DNA of 64,000 bases from Pseudomonas synxantha (GTDB lineage: Bacteria; Pseudomonadota; Gammaproteobacteria; Pseudomonadales; Pseudomonadaceae), in contig NZ_LT629786.1 of NCBI RefSeq assembly GCF_900105675.1, positions 6,696,001 to 6,760,000 on the forward strand, written 5' to 3'. Below, piece after piece: positions 17,701-26,400 of the stretch. Made by a program: the position numbers and the translations under genes. How positions within the stretch are numbered: the first letter of the stretch is position 1; every line of letters starts with the position of its first letter. Under the pieces are notes generated by a model that was not told where the DNA came from, did no database searches, and worked only from the letters and a program-made list of their open reading frames with translations.

Positions 17701-18033
17701 ATGAAGACTGGAATCACAAGGCGGTTGGCGTTGTTAGGTAGCGTGTTGTTGCTGGCCGGCTGCGGTACCGTGACGACAGTGCTGCGTGACGATAGCGTCG
17801 CTCTGCGAGAGCTCAGGACAAAAAAAACCTATTGCCAGTCCGTTCCACGCGTCTACAGCGGCGTGGCTTATGACCTGTGCGTACTGCATGCACCGCCGAG
17901 TTCCGCAGCTGGCCTGGCGCTGGACGGTATTCCCTGGGCCTTTATCGATGTGCCGGTCTCCGCCGTGCTGGATACCCTTGCCTTGCCTTACACCCTCTAC
18001 CGGCAAAACGCCGACGGTAGCCTCGAACTGTAG
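17701..18033 (+). CDS. YceK/YidQ-family lipoprotein
   Basis: A small 110-residue lipoprotein. The signal ends in the lipobox LLLAGC, giving a lipidated Cys near residue 21 and an outer-membrane destination. The body resembles the YceK/YidQ (DUF1375) family: GTVTT near the N-terminus, then a late hydrophobic block around WAFIDVPVSAVLDTLALPY. The start ATG is well supported by AGGAG. It is divergent from the TonB receptor across a 198-base gap. The function of the family is unknown. Confidence 0.8.
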   Translation: MKTGITRRLALLGSVLLLAGCGTVTTVLRDDSVALRELRTKKTYCQSVPRVYSGVAYDLCVLHAPPSSAAGLALDGIPWAFIDVPVSAVLDTLALPYTLYRQNADGSLEL

Positions 18034-18085
18034 TAGCCCTCCCAGCCTGGCGCGTGTCGCTAACAGCTTCCCCCTGCTTTTAAGC

Positions 18086-18091
18086 TATAAT
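18086..18091 (+). promoter_or_regulatory. Candidate -10 of the second LPS operon
   Basis: Perfect TATAAT in the 149-base gap before the carbamoyltransferase gene; the -35 is poor. The leader includes a small perfect hairpin TCTCGCC-AA-GGCGAGA (18109-18124) followed about eight bases later by a run of six T, a possible attenuator. Confidence 0.45.
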
Positions 18092-18182
18092 CCCGCCCTT
18101 TAGCTGTTTCTCGCCAAGGCGAGAGGCACACTTTTTTCAGGCGCGACCCGCCTGCATGCAGACTAAAAGAGGCTAGACCCCT

Positions 18183-19940
18183 GTGGCATTGACGATTCTT
18201 GGCCTGTCCGGCGCCCTTAGCCATGATCCTTCCGCAGCCCTGTATATCGACGGCAAGCTGATTGCGGCCGCCGAAGAAGAGCGCTTCGTACGCGACAAAC
18301 ATGCAAAGAACCGCATGCCCTACGAGTCGGCGAAGTTCTGCCTGGAACAGGCCGGCATCAAGCCTTCCGACGTTGATGTGGTGGCGATCCCGTTCGCCCC
18401 GATCAGCCTGTTCGGCGAGGCGCGCTGGCACTACGCCAAGCGCTATTGGTACGCCCCGGACCGTGCCCTCGACGCGATCCTGATGGGCAACCGTCGCTAC
18501 AAGCGCTATCGCAACAAGATCGTCTGGTGCCTGGAGCAATTGGGTTTTGACCCGAAGAAAATCAAGATCGAACCGGTTGAACACCACTTGGCTCACGCCT
18601 CCAGTGCCTACCACTGCTCGGGCTTCCAGGAAAAAACCGCGATCCTCGGCATCGACGGCAAGGGTGAATACGCCACTACCTTCTTCGGCTACGGCGAAAA
18701 CGGCAAGATCCACAAGATCAAGGAATTCTACGACCCGGACTCCCTCGGCGGCCTGTATGGCGCAATTACCGAGTTCCTCGGTTTCGAGATGCTCGACGGT
18801 GAGTTCAAGGTCATGGGCATGGCGCCCTATGGCGACGCCAGCAAGTACGATTTCTCGCGCCTGGCCTCGTTTGAAAACGGCGAGCTGGTGATCAACACCG
18901 ACTACGCCAACGTCATCGGCCTGCGTCGTTATAAAGAGAAGGGCAAGGGTTTCTACTTCTCGCCTAAACTGATCGAGTGGCTGGGGCCCAAGCGCGAAGG
19001 CGATATCGCCGACGAGCCGTACATCCACTACGCGGCCAGCATGCAGGCGCTGTTCGAGAAGCTGGCCCTGCAGATGATCGATTACTACTTGGGCGACATC
19101 CTCAAGGACACCGGCAAGCTGGCATTCGCGGGCGGTTGTGCGCTGAACGTCAAGCTGAACCAAAAGATCATCGCCCGTGACGACGTGAAAGAGCTGTTCG
19201 TGCAGCCGGCGTCCGGCGATGCCGGCACCGCTGTGGGTGCCGCCGCGTACGTGTCCCACGCCCGTGGTGTTCCAGTTGAGAAGATGGAGCACGTCTACCT
19301 CGGCCCGTCCTATAGCAATGAAGACGTGATCGCCGCCTGTGCCAAGCACGCGAGCAAGCCGAACTGGCGCAAGATCGAAAACATGCCGCAGCGCATCGCC
19401 AGGATCATGGTCGACGGCAACCCGGTGGCCTGGTTCCAGGGGCGCATGGAGTTCGGCCCGCGTGCCCTGGGCGGCCGTTCTATCATCGGTTGCCCGAGTG
19501 CTACCGGCGTGGCTGACCGCATCAACCACCAGATCAAGTTCCGCGAGCGCTGGAGGCCTTTCTGCCCGTCGATGCTCGACACCGTGGCCCCGCAGATGAT
19601 CAAGGTCGATCACCCGGCGCCGTTCATGACCTTCACCTTTGAAGTCGCCGAAGAGTGGAAGACCCGCGTGCCGGAAGTGGTGCATGAAGATGGCACGTCC
19701 CGCGCCCAGGTACTCAAGCGCGAATACAACCCGCGCTACTACGACATGATGAAAGAGCTGGAAGTGCTGACCGGTAATGGTGTGTCGCTGAACACCTCGC
19801 TCAACCGTCGTGGCGAAGCGATGATCTGCTCGCCGACCGACGCGCTGAACATGTTCTTCGGCTCCGACCTGCAGTACCTGATCATGGAAGACATCCTCGT
19901 GGTCAAGGACGGCGTGGACCCTTATGACGCCGTGGTTTAA
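18183..19940 (+). CDS. Carbamoyltransferase (NodU/TobZ family), LPS core
   Basis: A 585-residue O-carbamoyltransferase. It has an N-terminal Kae1/YrdC-like metal- and carbamoyl-adenylate-binding domain with the HHLAHA motif (near residues 136-141) and GIDGKGEY. The C-terminal domain carries the FGPRALGGRSI motif. In P. aeruginosa the gene at this position (PA5005) carbamoylates heptose II of the core. The start is GTG; the candidate alternatives lack better support. It begins the second LPS operon, with mig-14 starting immediately at its stop. Confidence 0.9.
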   Translation: MALTILGLSGALSHDPSAALYIDGKLIAAAEEERFVRDKHAKNRMPYESAKFCLEQAGIKPSDVDVVAIPFAPISLFGEARWHYAKRYWYAPDRALDAILMGNRRYKRYRNKIVWCLEQLGFDPKKIKIEPVEHHLAHASSAYHCSGFQEKTAILGIDGKGEYATTFFGYGENGKIHKIKEFYDPDSLGGLYGAITEFLGFEMLDGEFKVMGMAPYGDASKYDFSRLASFENGELVINTDYANVIGLRRYKEKGKGFYFSPKLIEWLGPKREGDIADEPYIHYAASMQALFEKLALQMIDYYLGDILKDTGKLAFAGGCALNVKLNQKIIARDDVKELFVQPASGDAGTAVGAAAYVSHARGVPVEKMEHVYLGPSYSNEDVIAACAKHASKPNWRKIENMPQRIARIMVDGNPVAWFQGRMEFGPRALGGRSIIGCPSATGVADRINHQIKFRERWRPFCPSMLDTVAPQMIKVDHPAPFMTFTFEVAEEWKTRVPEVVHEDGTSRAQVLKREYNPRYYDMMKELEVLTGNGVSLNTSLNRRGEAMICSPTDALNMFFGSDLQYLIMEDILVVKDGVDPYDAVV

Positions 19941-20837
19941 ATGCTGAACCGCTTCCAGGGCTGGCGTGAACGTGGCTGGGCGCCTGTCGAGGCCGAGGTT
20001 TACGCCCAGGCCTGGCAGCGTTATGGCGGCAGCGTGGCGACTCATCCACAGGTGATCGAACGGATGGCCGGGCTGGCGCAGATCCCGGTGCGCTACCTGG
20101 GTTGGCAGCAAGGCGGTGAACTCAAGGGGGCGATAGCCACCTGGGGGCGCGACCTGGCCCTGTCCAAGGAGGTGCTCAAGCGCAGCGGCAAGAAAGGCCT
20201 CTTTGACCTGGGCAATGCCGAGATCATCTTGCCTATTGCTGCCGACGCGCAGGTGCCGTTGCGGCATCGTGCGCGCTACCTGTCGGCGTTGAACGAGGGG
20301 CGCGTCAGCACCCTCAAGCCCCAGGCCGAGCAATTGGCCATGGCGCGCACTCCAGAAGAACTGTCGAAGAAGTTTCGCTACAACCAGCGCCGCGAATTGC
20401 GCCTGCTGGAAGAAGCGGGCGGCGTAGCGCGGGCGGTCAGTGAGTTTTCCAGCGTGGAGCTGGCGGCGATTTATTGCGACCTGTTCCAGCGCCGCTGGGG
20501 CTTTCCCGCAGCAGGCGCGGCGCGCCTGGCCGAGGTGCTGGAGCTGCTCAAGGAGTTCCTGTTCGGCTCGGTGCTGTTTCTCAATGACGCCGCGATTGCG
20601 GTGCAGTTGGTGTATCAGGTGCAGTCCAATGAGTGGTTCAGCGCCGAGTACGTCAACGGTGGTGTCGACCCGGAAACCCGCGCATTCAGCCCTGGCAGCG
20701 TGCTGAGTTTCCTCAATACCCAAAGCGCGTGGGAACAGGCGCGGGCGGCGAACAAGTCGCTGCGTTTCTCCTTCGGGCGTTCCGACCGTGAGTACAAGGA
20801 GCGCTGGTGCAACCCGGTGCCGGTGTTCAGCGTATGA
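19941..20837 (+). CDS. mig-14: Mig-14 family protein (antimicrobial-peptide resistance)
   Basis: A 298-residue protein of the Mig-14 family, which has a GNAT/FemAB-like acyltransferase fold. It corresponds to PAO1 PA5003. Family members are inner-membrane-associated and needed for resistance to polymyxin-type peptides in Salmonella and Pseudomonas. Supporting text includes FRYNQRRELRLLEEAGG in mid-protein and FSFGRSDREYKERW at the end. The start ATG directly abuts the carbamoyltransferase stop, and the end overlaps the next gene by ATGA. The substrate modified is unknown. Confidence 0.85.
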   Translation: MLNRFQGWRERGWAPVEAEVYAQAWQRYGGSVATHPQVIERMAGLAQIPVRYLGWQQGGELKGAIATWGRDLALSKEVLKRSGKKGLFDLGNAEIILPIAADAQVPLRHRARYLSALNEGRVSTLKPQAEQLAMARTPEELSKKFRYNQRRELRLLEEAGGVARAVSEFSSVELAAIYCDLFQRRWGFPAAGAARLAEVLELLKEFLFGSVLFLNDAAIAVQLVYQVQSNEWFSAEYVNGGVDPETRAFSPGSVLSFLNTQSAWEQARAANKSLRFSFGRSDREYKERWCNPVPVFSV

Positions 20838-22240
20838 GTCGCAAGCAGCAGCTGCTCAAGCGCCATCGGCGCAACAAGCGCATCGCGCTGTTGATCGGCT
20901 TGCTGGTGCTGGTGGCAGCCGGCGTCCTGGTGGCTTGGTGGATGCCGCTGCTCCTGGCGGTGCTGCTGTGGGCGGCCCATGAAGCCTGGTTTGCCGATCA
21001 CCTGTTTTACTCGCCCCAAGACAGCTACGGCTATGCGTTTCCGGCCGGCAGCGAACAGCCCGGTCTGCGCCTGGAGGCGGGGCGGCTGCTGTTAGACACG
21101 CCTCTGGCGGCCGATGAAACCCTGATCGTCGGTGTCGAATTGAAAAGCGCCTGGCTTGGGCGGTTCCTCGACCCTGCATTGGACGTCCTGGGCCTGGAGA
21201 CGCCGGATAGACAAGTCTTCGAACGCGGCGTCGCCGGGCGGCGTTACCTGAACCTGACCGGCGCCGCCGAAGCCTTGGTGGCGGGCAATGTCAGGCTGCG
21301 CGGGCGTTTCTGCCGGATCAAGGGCCAGCCGACACTCTGGCGCTTTCGCCAACCGGACTATCGCCAGCAACGGGTGATGGTGATCGCGCCCCACGCCGAC
21401 GATGCCGAGCTGGCGGCGTTCAGCCTTTACAGCCAGGCGCCCGAAAGCTGGATCGTGACCCTGACCGCCGGTGAAATTGAAGCCGAACATTACCAGCACA
21501 TGGGGCTGCCCAAGGCTGAAGCCGCTCGCCTCAAGGGCCGCCTGCGTGCCTGGGACAGCATCGCCGTGCCACGCTGGGCCGGTGTGCCAGAAGCGCAGTG
21601 TGTGCAACTGGGCTACTTCTGCATGCAGTTGCAGGCCATGCAGGCTGCGCCGGATCAACCTATGGCGTCCCGCGAAGCTGACTTAAGCGATACGCGGTTG
21701 TTTCGCCAGTTCAACGGCTTTGCACTGCCGGGGGATGTGGACGGCGCACCGACCTGGCATAACCTGATTGCCGACCTGCGGGCGCTTTTGCTCAAGGCGC
21801 GGCCACAGGTGATCGTATTGCCCACGCCGTTGCTGGATCCTCACGCGGACCACATCTGTGCCCATACGGCGATCCTTGAGGCCTTGCAGGGCCTGGAGTG
21901 GCAGCCCGACACATTGCTCGGCTACGCCAATCACCTGCATGATAACGACCGTTGGCCCATGGGCGATTCGGGGGCTGGCGTAGCGCTGCCGCCGCGTTTT
22001 GAGAGTGGGGCCGAGATGGAGCCTTGCAGCTTTGCGCTCAGTTTGAGCCAGCAGCAGGACAAGGCCATGGCCTTGGGCATGATGCATGACCTGCAACCGC
22101 CCGCGCCGTTCAAGCGCCGGGTGCGCAGGTGGTTGCAGCAACTGCTGGCGGGCCGCAAGCCGTCGCCCTACGGCGAGAACGAATTCTTCCGCAAGGCCGT
22201 GCGCCGTCACGAGCTGTTGTGGGTCCTGAAGAGGGACTGA
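20834..22240 (+). CDS. dnpA: PIG-L family de-N-acetylase, LPS modification
   Basis: A 468-residue PIG-L deacetylase in the position of PAO1 PA5002 (dnpA, linked to fluoroquinolone tolerance). A basic N-terminus leads into one or two membrane segments (residues about 17-45). The zinc-binding motif PHADDAE (usual form HPDDxE, here PHADD) lies near residue 187. A later H-A-D-H motif (LDPHADHICAH) supplies the third zinc ligand. It is predicted to deacetylate a core or surface amino sugar. It is translationally coupled to mig-14. Confidence 0.88.
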   Translation: MSRKQQLLKRHRRNKRIALLIGLLVLVAAGVLVAWWMPLLLAVLLWAAHEAWFADHLFYSPQDSYGYAFPAGSEQPGLRLEAGRLLLDTPLAADETLIVGVELKSAWLGRFLDPALDVLGLETPDRQVFERGVAGRRYLNLTGAAEALVAGNVRLRGRFCRIKGQPTLWRFRQPDYRQQRVMVIAPHADDAELAAFSLYSQAPESWIVTLTAGEIEAEHYQHMGLPKAEAARLKGRLRAWDSIAVPRWAGVPEAQCVQLGYFCMQLQAMQAAPDQPMASREADLSDTRLFRQFNGFALPGDVDGAPTWHNLIADLRALLLKARPQVIVLPTPLLDPHADHICAHTAILEALQGLEWQPDTLLGYANHLHDNDRWPMGDSGAGVALPPRFESGAEMEPCSFALSLSQQQDKAMALGMMHDLQPPAPFKRRVRRWLQQLLAGRKPSPYGENEFFRKAVRRHELLWVLKRD

Positions 22241-22325
22241 GAGCCTATTGAAGGCAGGTCGGTATTCGCCTGTCGCCTTTTTTACCGGGCTGCGTGCCCG
22301 TAGCCAGATCGCTGCATGGAGAGTT

Positions 22326-23474
22326 ATGAAGCCGCGTTTCAAGGTTTTGCAGTTACAGCCGGACTACAACGTCAAGACCAATGATTTCGCCGACCTGGGT
22401 GAGCAAATCGTCAAGTCCTTGCCGGCTGAGCGTTTCGAGGTGACATCCGGCTTTCTCAGCGGCCGCCCGCTGCCCGGCCAGCCCCTGAGCGTGGCTGAAC
22501 ACTCCCATTATTTCGAGCTGCCGGAGAAGTCCCTCAAGGGCATTCGCTTCGGTGCCATGTGGCAGATCTACAAGTATTGCCGCGAGCAGAAATTCGATGT
22601 GGTCATCTGTAACCGCTTCAAGTCGGTAAACATGATGCTCTCGCTCAATCGCTGGCTGAAAATCCCGCTGTGCATCGGCATCTCCCACGGTTTTGGCGAA
22701 TATGCCCGTGGTTATCGTCGTCGCCAGACCCAACGCTGGGTCAGCCCGGCATGGCGGTTTGTCGGTGTGTCGGAGGCGGTGAAGGACTACCTGGTGAACC
22801 TCAACTGTGGCTTTACCCGCGACAACACCACCTATGTCACCAACGCCATCGACATTCCCCAGGCCGAAGCCCTGCAACTGACCCGCGACGACGCCCGCAA
22901 GGCCCTGGGCCTGCCAATGGACGCACGGATGATCGGCGCCCTGGGCCGCCTGGTGCCGATCAAGGGCCACACCCACCTGCTGCAAGCTTTCGCAACCCTC
23001 AAGGACAAGTACCCTGAGGCCCAAGTGGGCATCATCGGTTCCGGTCGCGCCGAAGCCGACTTGCGTGCCGACATCGAGCGCCTGGGCCTGACTGGTCGTG
23101 CACACTTGCTGGGCTTTCGCGAAGACGGCATGAAGTATGTGCGCGGCTTCGATATCTGGACCATGCCGTCGCTGTTCGAGGGCCTGGGGCTGGCGCTTCT
23201 GGAAGGCATGAGCGGCCATCTGCCGGTGATTGCCTCCAATGGCCCGGCGATGCTGCCGCTGGTGCAAGGCGCGGGTGGACTGTCCCACGACCCGGGCAAC
23301 GTCGAGCAACTGGCCGCGGCCCTGGATACCTACCTGGCGCTGAGCGATGAACAATTGCGCGCCAAGGGTGAAGAGGTGTTCCGCTATCTGCAGGCCAATC
23401 ACACTCTTGAAGAGTTCAAGCACAAGTACCTGGCCCTGATTGAAACCGGTTTGCGTGAAGTAGGTAGAGCATGA
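22326..23474 (+). CDS. ssg: LPS glycosyltransferase Ssg (GT4)
   Basis: A 382-residue GT4-family glycosyltransferase, homologous by position and sequence to PAO1 PA5001 (ssg), which affects O-antigen, exopolysaccharide and phage sensitivity. The C-terminal donor site reads PSLFEGLGLALLEGMSG, and GRLVPIKGH marks the interdomain region. The ATG is chosen because GGAG lies at proper spacing; the frame is open for 26 more codons upstream without a site. It overlaps wapR by four bases. Confidence 0.87.
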   Translation: MKPRFKVLQLQPDYNVKTNDFADLGEQIVKSLPAERFEVTSGFLSGRPLPGQPLSVAEHSHYFELPEKSLKGIRFGAMWQIYKYCREQKFDVVICNRFKSVNMMLSLNRWLKIPLCIGISHGFGEYARGYRRRQTQRWVSPAWRFVGVSEAVKDYLVNLNCGFTRDNTTYVTNAIDIPQAEALQLTRDDARKALGLPMDARMIGALGRLVPIKGHTHLLQAFATLKDKYPEAQVGIIGSGRAEADLRADIERLGLTGRAHLLGFREDGMKYVRGFDIWTMPSLFEGLGLALLEGMSGHLPVIASNGPAMLPLVQGAGGLSHDPGNVEQLAAALDTYLALSDEQLRAKGEEVFRYLQANHTLEEFKHKYLALIETGLREVGRA

Positions 23475-24352
23475 ATCAGCCACAACCCCTGGTCTCGGTA
23501 ATTATCGCCTCCTATAACCACGGCCAGTACATCGAACAGAGCATCCTCAGCGTACTCGGACAGACTTACCCCAATATCGAATTGCTGGTGGTGGATGACG
23601 GTTCCAAGGACGACAGCGTCGAACGTATCCTGCGCTTGCAGGCCGAACACGGCTTTGATTTCCAGGTGCAACAGAACCAAGGCCTCAGCGCCACCCTCAA
23701 TGGTGCGATCGCGCGCGCCAAGGGCAGCCTGATCGCACCGTTCGGCTCGGATGACATCATGCTGGCGGACCGTATTGCCACCCAGGTCGCGTATATGGAC
23801 GGTAAGCCTAAGGTGGGCATGTGTGCCGGCAACATCGAGCTGATCGATGCTGACGGCAACCTGCATCCGGAGAAAAAGCAACGTCGCGACCTGCCGTTTC
23901 GCAGTCTCGACTTCGACGACATTTTTATGGACCGCAAGCCGTTCCCACCGGCGCCAACCATGCTGATTCGTCGGGAGGTGCTGGAGCAAGTCGGCGGTTT
24001 CGACCCGCAGATTCCCCTGGAGGACCTGCTGATCCAGTTGAAGATCACGGCGGCAGGCTACACCATCGACGCCCTTGGCGTGGTGATGGCCAAGTATCGC
24101 CAGCACGCGAGCAACACGTACAAGAACCATCGCTACATGATCCAGAACATTCTCAAGACCTATGCCAAGTTCAGCGACCACCCGGCCTATGACGCGGTGC
24201 GCTACAACTTCCTGAACTCGATGTTCCTCAAGACCGCCGACCGCGATCGCCCACTGGCGTGGGAGATTCTCAAGCAAATCCCGTTGAAGTTCTGGGGGCG
24301 CAAGACATTGCGCGGTTTGGTGCGTTTGTACCTGGCGCCGCTCAAGAGCTGA
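23471..24352 (+). CDS. wapR: LPS core rhamnosyltransferase (GT2)
   Basis: A 293-residue GT2-family (GT-A fold) enzyme. It shows the N-terminal SVIIASYNHGQYI motif, DDGS at the nucleotide site, and SDD as the metal-binding DXD equivalent (FGSDDIML). PAO1 PA5000 WapR adds the L-rhamnose that accepts O-antigen, and position and sequence support that assignment. It is coupled to ssg (ATGA) and is the last gene of the second LPS operon. Confidence 0.87.
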   Translation: MNQPQPLVSVIIASYNHGQYIEQSILSVLGQTYPNIELLVVDDGSKDDSVERILRLQAEHGFDFQVQQNQGLSATLNGAIARAKGSLIAPFGSDDIMLADRIATQVAYMDGKPKVGMCAGNIELIDADGNLHPEKKQRRDLPFRSLDFDDIFMDRKPFPPAPTMLIRREVLEQVGGFDPQIPLEDLLIQLKITAAGYTIDALGVVMAKYRQHASNTYKNHRYMIQNILKTYAKFSDHPAYDAVRYNFLNSMFLKTADRDRPLAWEILKQIPLKFWGRKTLRGLVRLYLAPLKS

Positions 24353-24366
24353 AACGGCGCCTCACC

Positions 24367-24396
24367 CTGCAGGAGCGAGCTTGCTCGCTCCTGCAG
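24367..24396. terminator. Bidirectional hairpin between wapR and the ligase gene
   Basis: Perfect 14-bp inverted repeat (CTGCAGGAGCGAGC, 2-base centre, GCTCGCTCCTGCAG) in the 48-base gap between two convergent genes. Its core is the same GGAGCGAGC sequence as the REPIN at 58385, so it appears to be a single REP recruited as a terminator. Confidence 0.7.
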
Positions 24397-24400
24397 AAGT

Positions 24401-26278
24401 TTAAAGGCTCTGGACCTGCTCGCGGATTTTCGCGGTAGCCGCTGGGCTTGCCACCGAGGCGTAGCCTTTGACCAGTTGCTCGAAGTGCGTTTCGAACAGC
24501 CAGTTGCGATCCTGTGGATAACGCTGCATATGGCGCAGGTTACGCTGGCGCAGCGCGTAACGCAGTGAAGACGGGTAGATGCGCAGGTCGGCCACATCGA
24601 TCAGGCCGAACTCACCGTCGTCCATCAACAGCACGTTACCCAGGTGCAGCGAGCGGAAGTAAACGCCACGCTCGTGCAGTTGCGCCATGAACCGGCCAAA
24701 ACGCTCCACCAGCGATTCGCGCAAGCTGCTGTCCAGGCTTTGCAAGGCCTGGCGCAGGGTCAGGCCGGGCAATGGCGTATAGGTCACGGCGCTGCTGGCA
24801 TCGCTCAGGCGATAGAGTCCGAGGATTTCCGGCGTGGGGATGCCCAGGGTGCGCAACTGCTCGCTGTTGCTGGCAAAACGCTCCGAATATGGGTTGAAGC
24901 TGCCGGAGGTGTACCAGCGGCGTGGGCGGAATATCTTTAGGAAGCTGCCGTCTTCCAGGCGTAGAACTTTAGGTCCCAGACCATCGGCTTCAATGACATG
25001 GGCATTGCTGCACATCTGCTCGAAGGCTGCAGTCTTCAGGTTTTGCACCGGCATACGCAACAGGCTGCGATGGCGCTGGGCGATGCTCAGGCCGGTGATA
25101 ATCGCCAGGGGAATCCACAGCAGGAACCAGTGTTCCTTGGGTCGCGAAAGAATGCCGCCGCCTTCGGTCAGGCCGGCGCCGATGCCATAGGCCAGCAGCG
25201 ACGAGGCCAGGATGAACAGCGGCTGCGCGCGTTCCTTCAGGCCTTTGTACAGGCCCCAACCGAGCATGAAAATCCACGGGATAAAACCGATGATGCCGAC
25301 GTAATACAGCACACCTAGGGCGAAGCTATGGGGTTCGCGCAGTTGGTAGTCATTGGCCACCATTAGGTAAAGCTCGGAGTCGTAGCTATGTCCGATCCAG
25401 GGGTGCTCGGCAATAAGCTGCAGTGTCATGGTCCACAGCTCAAGGCGGAACGAGCTGCCACGTCCAGTGATCATTTCGGGGAAGAACAACAGGAGTCCGG
25501 CGGCGCTCAGGACCATACCGGTGACAAGTAGCGCCGCGCGGCGGTTGCGGCTGACAAAGCTCATCCACAGGATAGCCAGCCCCAACGCCACTAGAGGCGT
25601 GCGTGAGCCGGTCGCCAGCACGGCCATGGTCATGATCGCCAAGGCCGGTACGCTGAACCACAACACCTTCATGCGCTGGGTCGTCATGCAGACGTACAGC
25701 CAGTACACAGTGAAAAAACCAAAAAGGTGGGAGCTGAGCAAAGGGTTATCGAGGGCGCCAAGGCCGCCGATCATGCGCATGCCTGGTTGAAAACCTTTGG
25801 CGAACGCCACCAGGTTGCCCAGGCTGACCGCCAGCGCAATGACAGCGGCGTTGAAGAAGATCGGCTTGAACAATTCATTGCGATAATGCAGCAACAGCCC
25901 GCATCCGCCAAAGAGCATGAAGGTGTTCAGCGGTCGCTTGAACAAGTCGGTGTCGGTGCTGTGTTCCGGGCTCCACAGCAGGCTGGTCAACGCCCAGGCG
26001 GAAAAGGCCAGGAAGGCGATCGCCAGAGGCTCGCGCAACAGATCCTTGAATTCCCTGGGGCGCATGCACAACAGAACCAAGGTCGGTACGCTGAACAGGA
26101 TGTAGAAAATCCGGTGCAGTACATTACGATTGCCGACAAAGAACAGTGCACTCAGGAGCAGCAATAAGCCAACAGGCAAAATCCATAGGACCAGGAAGTC
26201 GAAAACCCGATTTGAGCCATAGTTAAGGCGCTTGGAGTGCATACAGTAGAGCCATTCCAGAAAGAGAAAGCCAACCAT
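24401..26278 (-). CDS. O-antigen ligase fused to a kinase-like domain
   Basis: A 625-residue two-part protein. Residues about 15-405 form a polytopic Wzy_C/WaaL-type ligase. It has about a dozen hydrophobic segments and a large periplasmic loop (near EMITGRGSSFRLELW) containing HPWIGHSYDSE. Residues 409-625 are a kinase-like module matching PAO1 PA4998, which is a separate gene there. Its catalytic loop reads Y-F-R-S543-LHLGN548, lacking the usual Asp; D561 (LIDVAD) is present. The start is uncertain: ATG at 26278 or at 26242, neither with a clear ribosome site. It is convergent with wapR. The ligase should join O-antigen to core; the kinase role is unknown. Confidence 0.85.
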   Translation of the reverse strand: MVGFLFLEWLYCMHSKRLNYGSNRVFDFLVLWILPVGLLLLLSALFFVGNRNVLHRIFYILFSVPTLVLLCMRPREFKDLLREPLAIAFLAFSAWALTSLLWSPEHSTDTDLFKRPLNTFMLFGGCGLLLHYRNELFKPIFFNAAVIALAVSLGNLVAFAKGFQPGMRMIGGLGALDNPLLSSHLFGFFTVYWLYVCMTTQRMKVLWFSVPALAIMTMAVLATGSRTPLVALGLAILWMSFVSRNRRAALLVTGMVLSAAGLLLFFPEMITGRGSSFRLELWTMTLQLIAEHPWIGHSYDSELYLMVANDYQLREPHSFALGVLYYVGIIGFIPWIFMLGWGLYKGLKERAQPLFILASSLLAYGIGAGLTEGGGILSRPKEHWFLLWIPLAIITGLSIAQRHRSLLRMPVQNLKTAAFEQMCSNAHVIEADGLGPKVLRLEDGSFLKIFRPRRWYTSGSFNPYSERFASNSEQLRTLGIPTPEILGLYRLSDASSAVTYTPLPGLTLRQALQSLDSSLRESLVERFGRFMAQLHERGVYFRSLHLGNVLLMDDGEFGLIDVADLRIYPSSLRYALRQRNLRHMQRYPQDRNWLFETHFEQLVKGYASVASPAATAKIREQVQSL

Positions 26279-26400
26279 CTTAAGCTAGTGGCCATGTAAT
26301 GTCGCCGGTCGGATCCAACCGGGCCGCGGGTTACACCGGGTGCAAGTACAACAGAGAAGCTGTGCTAAAGTCAGCCTCCTTTTTCAAAACGCCGCGTGAT

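Noticed and set aside
18060..20723. 887-codon minus-strand open frame antisense to the carbamoyltransferase and mig-14
   Set aside because: Same reason; the plus-strand genes are well supported and the antisense product has no domain or ribosome site.
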